64,000 nucleotides of DNA. It comes from Peromyscus leucopus (taxonomy: Eukaryota > Chordata > Mammalia > Rodentia > Cricetidae). A program made the translations under genes and the position numbers. Below, in pieces: positions 47,224 to 58,072 of the stretch. A model generated the notes under the pieces. It saw only the letters and a list, made by a program, of their open reading frames with translations, searched no databases and had not been told where the DNA came from. The DNA is taken from contig NC_051068.1 of assembly GCF_004664715.2 (NCBI RefSeq), forward strand, positions 50,194,953 through 50,258,952, read 5' to 3'. Numbering within the stretch: the stretch's first letter is position 1; each line of letters opens with the position of its first letter.

Positions 47224-47949
47224 GTCAGGCTCACTAGATATGGAAAAAAAGTTCATGATTTTTAACCCATAGCCTTTGATATGACACCAAGGTGTAAATC
47301 TGTTCCAGGTGTTTCATAGAAACATGTTAACTGCTTTTCTATAATGTATATTTCAATATGATAAAAATGCTAATATATCTAGAACTTTTTATCTCCTTTG
47401 GTAAATTCAAATTCATGTAAGCTTCAGGAAGTCAAAGAATGGTCAAAAGGCTTAGATTCACCTGTCACAGGTCAAAAGAAAAAGTTCCAAATTTAAGACT
47501 TTTCTTTAAGTTCCTAAATTTTAATTTCAGTACCTAGTCTGTATTTGTACAGGCATATTTGTACTTGGCTGATTGACACCATCCAGGGAGCACCTGCAAA
47601 GTTCAAACTGCTGGCCTCTGGACTTTCAAGGAGCTGATATGAACCAGTCCAGCCAATGTAATTGCTCCCTGTCCCTTCACCTGGATGAGATAATCAGATG
47701 CTTCTGATAAATGCTCCATGGTCCAGCCTTTGATTAACATTTCACTCTTCCTGGTCCCTGACAACCAAAGCCCCCACTTAATGGGAAGCAGCTACAGAAG
47801 AGAGTGCATCTTCCATCCAGCAGAACAGGCTGAAAATGCTAAGTCAAAGGGAAATTCCTTCACATGGGGACAAGATGGCTACCTATAAGGACAACTAATA
47901 TATCAAAAAAAGGACCAAGATTTATCTACAGGTAGATTCATTAATTAAA
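47224..47949. other. Unassigned stretch
   Basis: The right half (about 47570-47900) is more GC-rich than the left. No family recognised. It leads into the L1 3' UTR. Confidence 0.4.
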
Positions 47950-49830
47950 ATGGTTCTACAACATGATAGGGTGTAGGTAGGCACTAGCTCAACTTCTTTG
48001 TGTTCAGTGAGCCATACTGGCTAATGTTCTTGGTAGAAAAAGCACTCTGATCACTAATAAAGGGGAAATATAAACACCAGTCTGTCTTCAAAAGCTCTGA
48101 TCTATACTGCTGTAGTGCCTGCAAGATAACCTAGTGAAATAGTGACACAAACCTTGAGAGAGTAACCATCCAATATCTAATTTGGTTAAGGGAACATTCA
48201 TGAGATGGGACCCATGCCTGTCATTGTTTGGATGATAAGAAACTGAGACTAGACAGCTCAGGGACCTAAGAGAAAACCAAATACTGTGAAAGGAATGTAG
48301 CAGTACAATGACTCCTCTGATGACATTCTTTTATAGTCAGATCTGTGCCTTATTCAGACATCATTGGAGAGGCTTCTTCCTGCAGTAGATGAGAACAAAT
48401 ACAGGAAACCACAGCCAGAAAATATACAGAGTGAGAGACCTTAGAACATTCAACATAAATGAGATATCTCCATCAAATCCAACCCCTTAGGTTTCAGAAG
48501 ACATGAGAAAGAGAAGACAGAAAGACTGCAAATGCCAGAGGCAATGGAGGACACCAAGAAAACAAAGTCCTCTAAACCAACAGTATCAGACCCATGCATT
48601 TAAGAGCTTACAAAGCCTGGGGCAGAATCCACAGGGCCTGCACATATCTGTACCAGATAGAATCCTAGAGCTGAAAAAGAAGTGGACAAATGCCCCCACC
48701 CTAACCCAGATCTGCTCTCCAATTGATAGCCATTTGCAAATGAAAAATCAGTTTTCTGTGTGGACACAATATATTGTGTCCCCCAATATATTGTGCACCC
48801 CAATAAAGCTTATCTGTAGATTAGAGGAAAATGCCAGCCACTATATTAAACATAGAAGTCAGGCAATGGTAGCACATGCCTTTAATCCTAGCATTTAGGA
48901 AGCAGAGATTCATCCAGATCTCAAGGCCACATCGGGAACAGAGCCAGGCATGGTGGCACACGCCTTAAATTCCAACCTTAGTTAGCCATAAAGTTCTGGA
49001 GGTCTATACAGACAGACAGAAAGTGACAGACCTGGGCAGAAAGAGGAAGTGATGCAGGTAGGCAGAGAGAGGAAGTAAAATAGCAGGGACAGTATGGAAT
49101 ATCAGCATGGGTATACATGAAGTAGGTCTCTTAGGAGGCTGAGGAGTCAGTAAGGTGAGGTTGGCTGTGGCTTGTCCTATTTCCTCTGATCTTTGGATTT
49201 TCACCCCAATATCTTGCTCTGGGTTTTTTTATTAATAAGGATGTTTAGCAATTCATCTTACATTTCTCCATGAGTATTTCATGGGAAATTAACTACTTTT
49301 AAGTGTAGGCTACATTCCCAACAGTTGATGCCCAACAGAAAATAAACTCAACAGCATCTTTGGAGGTTCATTGTTTCATAATGTTATGTCAGTTTTTTTT
49401 TATTTCATTATTTTATTTTTATTTTTATTTTTACCCTAACGGTCCTTTGTATACATATTATGGCTTCTGTTTTTGTGTTTTTATGAGATTCCAAAGCATG
49501 CAAATGAGTGTGTCTCTACATCTATATTTGTTTCATGTGTCTTTTCTTAGTTTTTTTTCTTCTGTTTGTTTGTTTTGTCTTATTTCACTTTTTAGGTTTT
49601 TTTAATCTTATTATATTATATTATATTATTATCCCTTAGAAGTCTGTTTGTTGTCTAAGGAGAGACAGAAAGGGGTATTCCCAAATGGAAGTGGAGGGAA
49701 TAGAAGCTATGAGAAGTAGAGTGAACAGAAACTAAAGGATAAATTATATATTAAAAAGTCTATATTTAATCAGAGAAAAAATAGGAAAAGGAAGAAATAT
49801 AAGCCACTTCCCTTAATATAAAAGTGCATG
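47950..49830 (+). mobile_element. L1 3' UTR (sense), split by an LTR
   Basis: Left of the LTR: 'catgagatgggacccatgcc', 'gagactagacagctcaggga', 'ctccatcaaatccaacccct', 'gaggcaatggaggacaccaa', 'ctccaattgatagccatttg', 'caaatgaaaaatcagttttc'. Right of it: 'tttctccatgagtatttcat', 'catctttggaggttcattgt', 'catattatggcttctgtttt', 'ttatcccttagaagtctgtt', 'aaggagagacagaaagggg'. The two halves join into one continuous L1 3' UTR when the LTR is removed. The 131- and 81-codon frames are incidental. Confidence 0.93.
48759..49262 (+). mobile_element. LTR family B (B1-containing), copy 3, nested in L1
   Basis: A 504-bp unit starts 'TGTGGACACA'. It has 'ccaataaagcttatctgtag', two B1-head modules ('gtagcacatgcctttaatcc' and 'agccaggcatggtggcacac'), 'agttctggaggtctatacag', 'cttgtcctatttcctctgat', and ends 'aattcatcttaca'. 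Flanks are TTTCTG (48753-48758) and TTTCTC (49263-49268). A 17-bp tandem duplication ('tattgtgtcccccaata' and 'tattgtgcaccccaata', 48772-48805) is private to this copy. Confidence 0.88.
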
Positions 49831-51221
49831 TCATTAAAGATCATTAAAATTTTTCTGCCACAGTATTCTAATGCTCAATTGCAATTATTAATCCCAATCT
49901 TCCCCAGATCCCACTCTTCTTCACACTTGACAAGGAAAGAAACAAACTCATAGTATGGGTAAACCTTCACAATGGTTCAGTTTATTTTAGCATATGCTGA
50001 GCAATGATGTTGATGCAGGTTGTCCAGCCATGTGTTGATTGCTTCTCCTAATTTGACAAGTAGGATCTACTACTAATTGCAGGAAGATGGCAGGAGGCAA
50101 TCATCATTCATAAGTTATTTTCTTTGTCAAATGTTCTTTACAGTGGGGTCTGTATCTTAATTCTGAAATATCTTCTTAAAAGGTGCAAAGTTTATATTGT
50201 TCATAGAGTTATATATTCTGAAATTTGTATACATAATTCATTGGTTATGTGGAAAGAAAGAAAATAAGCTAAAATTGTTGACACAGTGTGCAGCATAAAT
50301 TCTTTTTCAGTGTCCTTAGTTTCAGTTTCAAAAGAAACCATTCATAAAGTTCAAAGAAAGTTTCTCAATACATCTTAGGGAGTTTTATTTTCAAAGGCTA
50401 TGCAGGAAAGCACAAGAAAAAAACTGCTTGAGATGATTTAAGAGGTCAACAGTCAAGTAATACAAATATTGAGTTGTCATTTTCTTATTGCCCATAATTC
50501 AAGATTTTCAAAACTTCCTGAGGTAAAAATTATTTTTAGATTTAAAGGAAAGAAATAGATTCCTACCACTGATAACAATGCCTGCTTGAATCCTGTTTCT
50601 TCTTTTACTGTTATGATTTCTCTTTTACCCTGACATGTTAATGGAAGTAAGCAAAAAATATTCAACACAATTGCATTGCTACATTCAGAGTTTGAGGAAA
50701 ATTAAATTTTACCGGTTCTTTATGCTTTTATCATATTCATCTTACTTCTGCATGATTAATTCAGACTTGCCAGCAAGCTCTTTGTTATTCTGACTCTCTT
50801 GAGAAGATTTTGTAATGAAAATGTAGAAGATTACTGGGAGTAAGCAGATGCAATTTAAAAGAAAATCAGTTTGGAAATTAGCATTCCATCCTGCAGTATT
50901 TTAAGAGTTTTCTTAGAAATTACCTTTGTTCTAGAAATAGGAACATATATGGTAAACATTATGGTCTGTATATTGAACAGAGAAGAAAAGAAAAATAGCA
51001 TATTTATAAATAGATGTTGTATGGAATAAATCTAGTAATGACTATTTCAAATTTGGCTTTATGTAGTTCAGCAATAAAGGTCAATACTTAACAAAATACA
51101 ACTCTTTTATGAAATAAACCAAAATGAAATTATTGTGCTTTAGTAATACATTAGTCACAATTAATTAAATATATTCAGAGAAAATGTCTTTTAATGTATT
51201 TGTCATGTCTAACAGTAAATA
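49831..51221. other. AT-rich stretch, nothing identified
   Basis: No recognisable feature. Confidence 0.5.
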
Positions 51222-51400
51222 ACACAGGGCTTAGGGTATAGATCAGTTGCTATAGTATTTACCCAGCACACGTGAGACCAGACTATGATGAGGCATACCT
51301 GGGATCTTAGGTAGAGTCAGAAGGATCAGAGTTAAAGGTCATCTTCTTATACACAGAGAACTCAATGACAGTCTGTACTAAAGGAGACCTTATTTTACTT
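51222..51400 (+). mobile_element. B4-type SINE, diverged
   Basis: ID-like left part ('gcttagggtatagatcagtt', 'agtatttacccagcacacgt') then B1-like right part ('gatgaggcatacctgggat', 'gatcagagttaaaggtcatc', 'tatacacagagaactcaatg'). Confidence 0.75.
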
Positions 51401-51407
51401 AACGTAG

Positions 51408-51525
51408 GAAAGGAAAAAAAGGGAGGTGAGCAGGTAAGAGTATTGACTATGTTTCCAAAGGACCTGGCTTTGATTTTCAGCACCTACATGTGTCTTGTTA
51501 TTTTAAAACTGAATTATATTAAATT
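51408..51525 (+). mobile_element. B2 SINE fragment
   Basis: 'ggaggtgagcaggtaagagt', 'tttccaaaggacctggcttt', 'gattttcagcacctacatgt'. 3' truncated. Confidence 0.78.
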
Positions 51526-51864
51526 TTTTCCTCATAAAGCAATGGCATATCTTGTAAGTTGCATTATTTTGTAATGATATAACTCTTATACCTGAAAACC
51601 TCACCTTGAACTCAATAATATTTAAATGTAGCCTTTGCATTAATATTTTCATTTTAAAATAAATTTTTACATTTCTTATCGCAATACCTGAAAAGTATTG
51701 GTCAGACCCATCATACAGTTTTCAGTGGCCTACCATATTTTAAGGAATTCTCTAATAACACTGAAGTGGCTTTTCTTAAACTTTTTTTTTTCTAAACTTA
51801 TATAAAACACCACAATGCTAACAGAATTTTAAGGAATTTATATGTTGATTACAACTTGAGAAAT

Positions 51865-52215
51865 GTCTTAGTTATTATTTCTATTGCTCCGAAGAGACAA
51901 AATGACTATGGCAATTCTTACAGGGAAAGCATTTAATGGGAGCTGACTTACAGATTCAGGTTTAGTCTGTTATCGTCACGGCAGGGAGCAGGGCAGTGTG
52001 CAAGCCAGCATGGTGCCGGGGAAGGAAGAGAGGGTTCTACATCTTGATCCTCAGGCAGCAGAAATGAATCAACTGTGTGTCAACTGAACACAGCTTGAGC
52101 AGGGGAGACCTCAAAGTCCACCACGGTGGCCTTCTCTCTTCAACCAGACCACACTTCCTCACAGGACCCTCCCTACCGGGGTCATTTTCTTTCCAACCAC
52201 CAGAAGGGGTTTGTA
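51865..52215 (+). mobile_element. Rodent medium-reiteration repeat ('attgctgtgaagag' type), best copy
   Basis: 'tctattgctccgaagagaca', 'ttacagggaaagcatttaat', 'ttagtctgttatcgtcacgg', 'cagcatggtgccggggaagg', 'gagggttctacatcttgatc', 'gggagacctcaaagtccacc', 'ccacacttcctcacaggacc', end near 'accggggtcattttctttcc'. This is the most complete of the three copies in the window. Confidence 0.85.
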
Positions 52216-52865
52216 GAATAAGTGTCAGAAATCAGTCATTGGGAACTTTGGATTATCTGAAGAATTCCACAGGTTTCTAGCAATATTTAAAACATTAGAT
52301 CTTGGTTCAGGACTATTAGTACATGTTTATTTATTTATTACCATATCCCAATAACACATTATCATTGTGAAAAGTTCTGAAATTAATGAAAACCTGTCCT
52401 GAATTATCACATCTTTGCTTAAAAACAAAATTATCATTCAAAGCACCTTACATTTGTGTTCTATAAAATTTAGAATTGTTTTCTGTGTGACATATGATGG
52501 ATAATGTATTATTTTCTATAATGAATTTCGTATAATATGATTTGTTACCTCTAAGCACATGCTTGTTTGTAGGTTATGTAAACACAGAAAGATAATTTTT
52601 AGTCTTTGTATTTATATTAGTTCCATTTTAAAGCAAAGATTGAGGGTACTCTAGTATTCTAATTCTTTTTTTTTTAGTTAAAATGTTTTCTTTAATTTAC
52701 ACAATATTAACATCACTTTTGTCAGGCATATCACATTTACAGAATAGAAATTAAGTTCTGTAACCCAGTCCGGTCTTGAATCTATAGCATGATCTTATAG
52801 TGAGTATCACATCAAGGAAAGAATCAAAGCTCTTCCCCTTGATGTCACATAACCAAGAGGTAGTC
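52216..52865. other. AT-rich stretch, nothing identified
   Basis: No recognisable feature. It ends at the LTR 3' border. Confidence 0.5.
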
Positions 52866-53171
52866 TGTAAAGAGTCTTCCTCTGTCATACCAACCAGCTC
52901 ACAAATAAAGACAAAGAGATTTCTTATTAATTATGAAAGTTTGGCCTTATGTTGGGCTTGTTTCTAACTAGCTCTTATGACTTAAGTTAAGCCATTTCTA
53001 CTAATTGCATTCCATCATGTACTATTTATTCTGCTTCTTCTGTGTCTCCTGTCTTCTCCTTTCTCTCACTGGAAGTCCTGCCTATACCTTTTGCCTAGCT
53101 TTTGGCTGTTCAGCTTTTTATTACACCAATCACAACAGTACATTTTCACAGTGTACAAATGTCCCACAACA
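52866..53171 (-). mobile_element. LTR family A, copy 3 (3' LTR of the candidate element)
   Basis: On the minus strand it begins TGTTGTGGGACATTTG, has 'gattggtgtaataaaaagct', 'agaaatggcttaacttaagt', 'agagctagttagaaacaagc', 'tttgtgagctggttggtatg', and ends 'gaagactctttaca'. Confidence 0.75.
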
Positions 53172-53326
53172 TTTCCCCATTTTTATCTAAATAAAAAGAA
53201 AAGGTTTTAACTCTAATACAGTAAAACTATGTACAAGAGCAACAATTATCAAGTAAGGATTATATTCACAAAGCCCAGTTCATTTGTATTTGGCAAATTC
53301 AGAGAAACTATTATCTATAAGATCTT

Positions 53327-53486
53327 TTTCCTTTTTTTTTTTTTTTCTGACATGGTGTCTCCGTATAGTTTTGGTCCTGTCTTGGATCTCTCTCTGTAGA
53401 CCAGACTGACCTCAAACTCACAAAGATCTGCCTGGCTCTGCCTCCTGAGTGCTGAGATTAAAGGCATGTGCCCATCACCCAGCTAG
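53327..53486 (-). mobile_element. B1 SINE with 12-bp TSD
   Basis: Antisense B1: T-run tail, 'ctgacatggtgtctccgtat', 'tgtagaccagactgacctca', 'aactcacaaagatctgcctg', 'gagtgctgagattaaaggca', 'cccatcacccagct'. CTATAAGATCTT is repeated at 53315-53326 and 53487-53498. It inserted into the internal part of the candidate LTR element. Confidence 0.97.
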
Positions 53487-53498
53487 CTATAAGATCTT

Positions 53499-55544
53499 GA
53501 TGAGTCCAAAGTTTTGCACCTAATTTGCTTTCTATTCTAACATGTATTAGCAACCCAAAAGTATCTTCTTAGACATCAAAATATTTTCTTGGATAAACAT
53601 TTTAAGCTTTTATGTCTTTTAACCCTATACTCCTTGTGCCTCTTTTGGAAGGTTTCTCTTCTGAATTTAGTAATGAGAAAAATTGTAGTTATAACCATCT
53701 CATTTTCAACTCCATCAGAGGACCAATAATTAGGTAATACCACCTGAGTAAACAGCAAGTGTAGAGCAAGCATCTTCCCAAACTACAGAAATGACAGAAA
53801 TAGCTGGCTATAGGACAATGTTTCTCTGCAGTAGTGGAACATTCATTTTTGCCCTACAGGCCTAGAATATCTGATAGACTTTTCTGTGAAGCAGGAAGTT
53901 GGAAGGACTGTCCCACCTTGTCTTGGCAAAATTGGGAAGTCTTTTTCCTTTGTATCATGCTTGTCCAGTTTGTACCGTATACTGTCAACAGTCTAGGCAA
54001 GGGCAGTTTCTTCCACAAATGGCTAGCTTTGCCAAATTGAAAATAAGCTCCATCTGAAGGTTCTTTGATGTCCATCATCCTTTTTTGAAGTAAAGTGTTG
54101 CTGGCAGGAGCAGACATATACCGATAAGCAAAAATGTCTTAAACAAGAGTAGAAACTATATAGAGTATTTTCTAACAAAATAACCTTAAATTTTATCAAT
54201 ATACAAAAATCCATGCCAATGTAAAAATATTTGAGATTAATAGTTACTTTTTAGTTTAAAGTAGATTCAATAATCTACCCTCTTATCTTATTCTTTCCAC
54301 ATCTGCTCTTTATTTTTCCAGAATAAGATCCTTAAATCCAACCTCCCTTTCTTAGTTTCCTCCTTTACCAGTAACACTTTGCAACCAACCCTGTTAAATG
54401 GTGACAAACATTCATAACCCACCAAATGATCAGAAACCACCCACCCCATCTCTTGGGAATGTGGATGTCACATTCTTAAAATTACTTCCTGTTGTCTGGG
54501 GGTTTTGGTGATGGCATCTTTAGGGGACCCTGAGGATATTGCCATAATGGTCAAGTCCTGGGAGAGCTAGCTGTATAATTTTTGTTTAGCCTCTGTGTGA
54601 TGGGAAAGTGTAGAGCTTATCTGAAATCCTGACTGGACAGTCTGAGAGGCTGGATCATCTCAGCTAGCATCTTTGATGTTGTTCTGGATGCAGAACTTTA
54701 AGTAAACTGTAACAGAAGCATTCTGAGAGGCTGGATCACCCTGTCTTCATTGATGTCTGCTCCTTTTTTTTTTTTCTAAAAACAAACTTTTAAAGGTAAC
54801 ATATATATCTGTATTAGTGCAAGCATGGAATGCCCACAATACACAAGTCAGCTAAAAATTATTTTTTGTTCTATGCTTGAATAGGTAAAAGGCATTTGTC
54901 AATTTTATAAGTGCCTTTGGACTGTATAATTAAATTGTCATGAGGACTCCGTATTTATAAATCTGGACAGCCAGATTTATCATGTCTCATCCAGTCTCAG
55001 AGCTGTTCCCATGCTGAGGGACCAGCATATATATCAGCTGTCCTGTAGTATTCCTTAGCTTTTTCCTTCATGTCTCTAGTCAAGATACTCAGGTCTCCCC
55101 TGATGAGATGAAATCTGATCTCTGGTAACTTTGAAAGAATCCATAGCTTTTTGTTTCCTGTGGGAACAAAGGCATAACCTCTTCTCAACTCAACATATTT
55201 CTTGACTTCCATTCTGAGGCCAAGACATCTCTAAAGTATATAGGCTAATTTAACTCAGCAACCCTTCCACAATCCAGTGTCTCTCAGCAGCTGTCATTTT
55301 CTGTTCAATTAGCACACAAAAAATTCAAAATTATCAAAACACCATGGAAGGTCCGAACTCATGTGTTATAATATTTCCAAACTTTATGTGGCTTATTCTT
55401 TTTATATTACTTTACTTTTTCTTTAAAAAAAAAACACTTCATCTTATTATTAAAATATTTATTTTTCTATGACTGTCTATGCATATTTTCTTTTCTTTCT
55501 TCAGCATCTAAGCACATTTTCAAGCATACTATATCTGTTTAGAG
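53499..55544 (-). other. Internal region of the candidate LTR element
   Basis: Unlike anything else in the window. Short minus-strand frames (53854-54117, 87 codons; 54997-55212, 71 codons) show no protease, RT or zinc-knuckle motif that I can see. A direct repeat 'ctgagaggctggatca' occurs at about 54644 and 54726. Confidence 0.4.
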
Positions 55545-55740
55545 GTTTGTTTTTTCTTTGTTTTTGTTTTTTCTCAGTCTGGACCTAACTTTTTTTATAA
55601 TTTTTTTCTTATTTAAATTTTTTTCTTTCCTTTTACATACCAACCCATGTTCTCCCTTCCTCCCCTTCTTCCATTCCTCCCACCTCCCCCCATCCCACCC
55701 CCATCCCTGACTTTCTGTATGTCTGCTGCCTTCTCTGACT
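55545..55740 (-). mobile_element. Possible L1 3' UTR fragment (antisense)
   Basis: 'cttatttaaatttttttctt', 'ccttttacataccaacccat', then a C-rich run 'cccacctccccccatcccac'. It looks like the antisense poly-purine part of a rodent L1 3' UTR. The Gly/Arg/Lys-rich minus frames here are composition artefacts. Confidence 0.5.
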
Positions 55741-55938
55741 GTGTAAACCAACCCTCAAACCTGCCGCATAGCTGTGCTGACAGTTGACTCCATACCACTG
55801 CAGATCCTTGAGAGCTGGGAACAGCATTTACATGTGCCTTCTCTGGGAATTTCCTCAGCCTACACTGCTCAAGTGCTTACTGTATAGTAGCCATGCCTCT
55901 GTAAGCCACAAGCACTGGGTTACTATGTAGCTGTGTCT

Positions 55939-55949
55939 GTTTGTTGTTG

Positions 55950-55999
<50 letters not shown>
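55939..55999. repeat. (GTT)n(GCT)13 trinucleotide repeat
   Basis: Six GTT units run into 13 pure GCT units (55958-55996). The poly-Leu frame starting at 55941 is a translation of this repeat. Confidence 0.97.
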
Positions 56000-56001
<2 letters not shown>

Positions 56002-56078
56002 TGTTTCTGGTTTTGTTTTGTTTTTTAAGGTTTTTCAGGCTTTATGTGGAAATACATACCTGGAGGTCAGGCGTCATA

Positions 56079-56364
56079 TGCAATGAGTCTTTCTTTCTCC
56101 TGCCAACCAGCAAATCACAACATAGAGACTTATTACTAATTATTAAACTTTGTACTTAGCTTAGGCTTGTTTTTAACTAGGTCTTATAGCTTAAATTAAC
56201 TCATTTCTATTAATCTGCATCATCTCATATACCACACATCCTGTTTCTTCCCTGTCTCTTGGCGACTCCCATGTCCCTAGATTCCTCCTCCTCTTCTTTC
56301 CTCTCCTCAGAAATCTCTCTAGTACTGTCTACCTAGCTATTGGCAGTTCAGCATCTTGTCAACA
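56079..56364 (-). mobile_element. LTR family A, copy 4 (5' LTR of the candidate element)
   Basis: On the minus strand it begins TGTTGACAAGATGCTGAAC, has 'tgccaatagctaggtagaca', 'gattaatagaaatgagttaa', 'tttaagctataagacctagt', 'gtgatttgctggttggcagg', and ends 'aaagactcattgca'. Compared with copy 3 it lacks roughly 50 bp near its start. Confidence 0.68.
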
Positions 56365-56388
56365 TTTGTTGCCCATAGTTTCCTTGAT

Positions 56389-56577
56389 TTTTCTCATTCT
56401 GATTGTGGTAATGTGAAATCTCAAAATAGTTTTACATTGATTTTCCCTGATTCTAAGGATGCTGAAACTTTCTTATATTCTTTTAAGTCATGTTTCTTTC
56501 TTCTTTTGAGAATTGTCTGTTCAGAGTCTTAGCCTATTATTTAACTTGCTTTGTTGGTTTTTATAATTCTCTGAATA
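56389..56577 (-). mobile_element. L1 ORF2 fragment (antisense)
   Basis: 'tcattctgattgtggtaatg', 'tgaaatctcaaaatagtttt', 'ttccctgattctaaggatgc', 'cttcttttgagaattgtctg', 'cctattatttaacttgcttt'. It abuts the 5' LTR copy. Confidence 0.9.
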
Positions 56578-56639
56578 GCACTCTTCAAAGGAGTAAATGG
56601 ATGTAAATTCCAATTGAGTTGGTGTAGTAGAACTCAAAG

Positions 56640-57150
56640 ATCTTTCTCCCTCCAAGGCATATAGGCATCGCATGGATAGAAAATATGTGGTAAGGGTCCT
56701 TGTAACAGCTCAATATGGTTCCTATCTTGGCCTAGACATGAGGGTAGGTGGTGTGGGTTGAATAAACTTAGACTCCAAGAAAGCATTTTCAGATACTCCT
56801 CCTACCTGGGCATGGAATGGTGACATGGATGGGCAGTTCAAGGTCAGGATTTTGGGTGAGACTTGGCAAAAGAAACCATACATGTGACTTTTGCCTGGCT
56901 CAGGGCTAGAAGTGTTAGAGTTGCAGCTCTAGAAGGTGAGTGCCCTTGTATGTCTCTGTAAGAGCAATAGCATATGAGTCTCTTAACTGGACCTGCAGCA
57001 GAAAGAGGATGGTATGTGGGAGAGACAAGAGTCTGACTCACAGATAAAGCTTGCAGATGAGTATCTACCTAAACCTGGAGTGGTGATATGAAGGGGCAAC
57101 CTGGGATGAGGGTTCTGTGTCAGATTACACAAGATTATTTCTTAAGTAAT
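56640..57150. repeat. Two diverged tandem units of about 262 bp
   Basis: 'ctacctgggcatggaatggt' (56804) and 'ctacctaaacctggagtggt' (57066) start similar blocks. The preceding blocks also align ('actccaagaaagcattttca' with 'actcacagataaagcttgca', and 'gaggg-aggtggtgtgggtt' with 'agaggatggtatgtggg'). The tandem arrangement next to an L1 fragment could be L1 5' monomers, but I cannot confirm it. Confidence 0.5.
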
Positions 57151-58072
57151 TTGTAATGAGAAAATCTGTTCTTCTCACTTACTTGTGTTGTAAAAGAACT
57201 TTTTAATCAGAAAAAAAATCCATAAATTGGACTACATGTTTCTCTGTCTTGATTACTCCTTCCCTGTATTTAGGTATCTAGGACATCAAGTCTCCAACCC
57301 ACAACTTCTTGGGGTATTTTTGCAGCAGTTCATTAAATGGAACCCTATCAGTGTAGAGTTAATAGGCTTCTAAACACTCAAGTCACTATCAGTAAAGAAC
57401 TAGCTAAGAGGATGGCTATGAGTCAATGGATAATGAGTCTGGCTATTAAAAATCTATTAGTTTTCTGCTCAGAGTTTAAAAAGAGCTATTAATATTAGGT
57501 TTAAATTTTCCAATGTTAGAATTTAGAAACTTCAACAATCAAAGTGCCTCAACTTAATGAGAAAATCTTGGTTTCTAAGAAATAATGATAATAAGGATAT
57601 TTATTATTTTTAATTGTATTATATGCATTGGTAACAATGGTGAATTGTTTTAAAGTAGTCATTACTTGGATATTTTAGGTACCTGGTAATTGCTTGAAGT
57701 GGAGTTATTACTTCCATTACCAATACTGTCCATCCTAGGATAGTGTTAATTACTAAAGAATAGTATAGCAAAAAGTAAACCAAAGAAATAATTAATGTTT
57801 TGTGGTCTTACAAATCAAAATAAACATTATATAGATGATAGTCAGACATACAGACACAATGGAGAGAACAGATATGGAAAAGAGAATAAATACATGGTTT
57901 TATATAAAACAGAAACAAACTATTTGCATTGAAGTTCATTTTGTATTTTATTATGTTACTTTCCTCTCAGTTCTTTCAGGAAATCCAACTTAAATCACAC
58001 ATGGAAAAATTAAAGATATATTTGATTTAGGTATACTTGTACCACAGGTGCAGTCAAGAAGATAAGAGTTTT
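57151..58072. other. AT-rich stretch, nothing identified
   Basis: No recognisable feature. Confidence 0.5.

Larger units (their letters stand above)
52866..56364 (-). mobile_element. Candidate LTR retrotransposon, mys-like size (LTR-internal-LTR)
   Basis: Two same-strand LTRs of one subfamily lie about 2.9 kb apart. Just upstream of the 3' LTR (minus strand) is a purine tract 'aaaaatggggaaa' (53172-53184), as expected for plus-strand priming. Just downstream of the 5' LTR is 'tgacgcctgacctcc' (about 56062-56076), a weak match to a tRNA-Lys primer site. The internal part shows no intact frame above 87 codons, so it is non-autonomous or decayed. Peromyscus mys elements, from general knowledge, are about 2.8 kb with LTRs in this size range. 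Against a simple provirus: the LTRs are quite diverged, the 5' LTR seems to lack about 50 bp, and the outer flanks (GTAGTC at 52860-52865 and 'tttgtt' at 56365) do not match. Confidence 0.5.

Noticed and set aside
16015..48898. Similar peptides at 16015-16245 (minus) and 48503-48898 (plus), both starting Met-x-Lys-Arg-Arg-Gln-Lys
   Set aside because: Both come from the same part of the L1 3' UTR, so the similarity is between repeat copies and not members of a gene family.
55941..56159. 72-codon frame starting with poly-leucine
   Set aside because: Translation of (GTT)n(GCT)n running into an antisense LTR copy. It looks like a signal peptide but is a repeat artefact.
52860..56370. TSD for the whole candidate LTR element
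   Set aside because: GTAGTC on the left has no partner at the right border ('tttgtt'), so intact integration is not supported.
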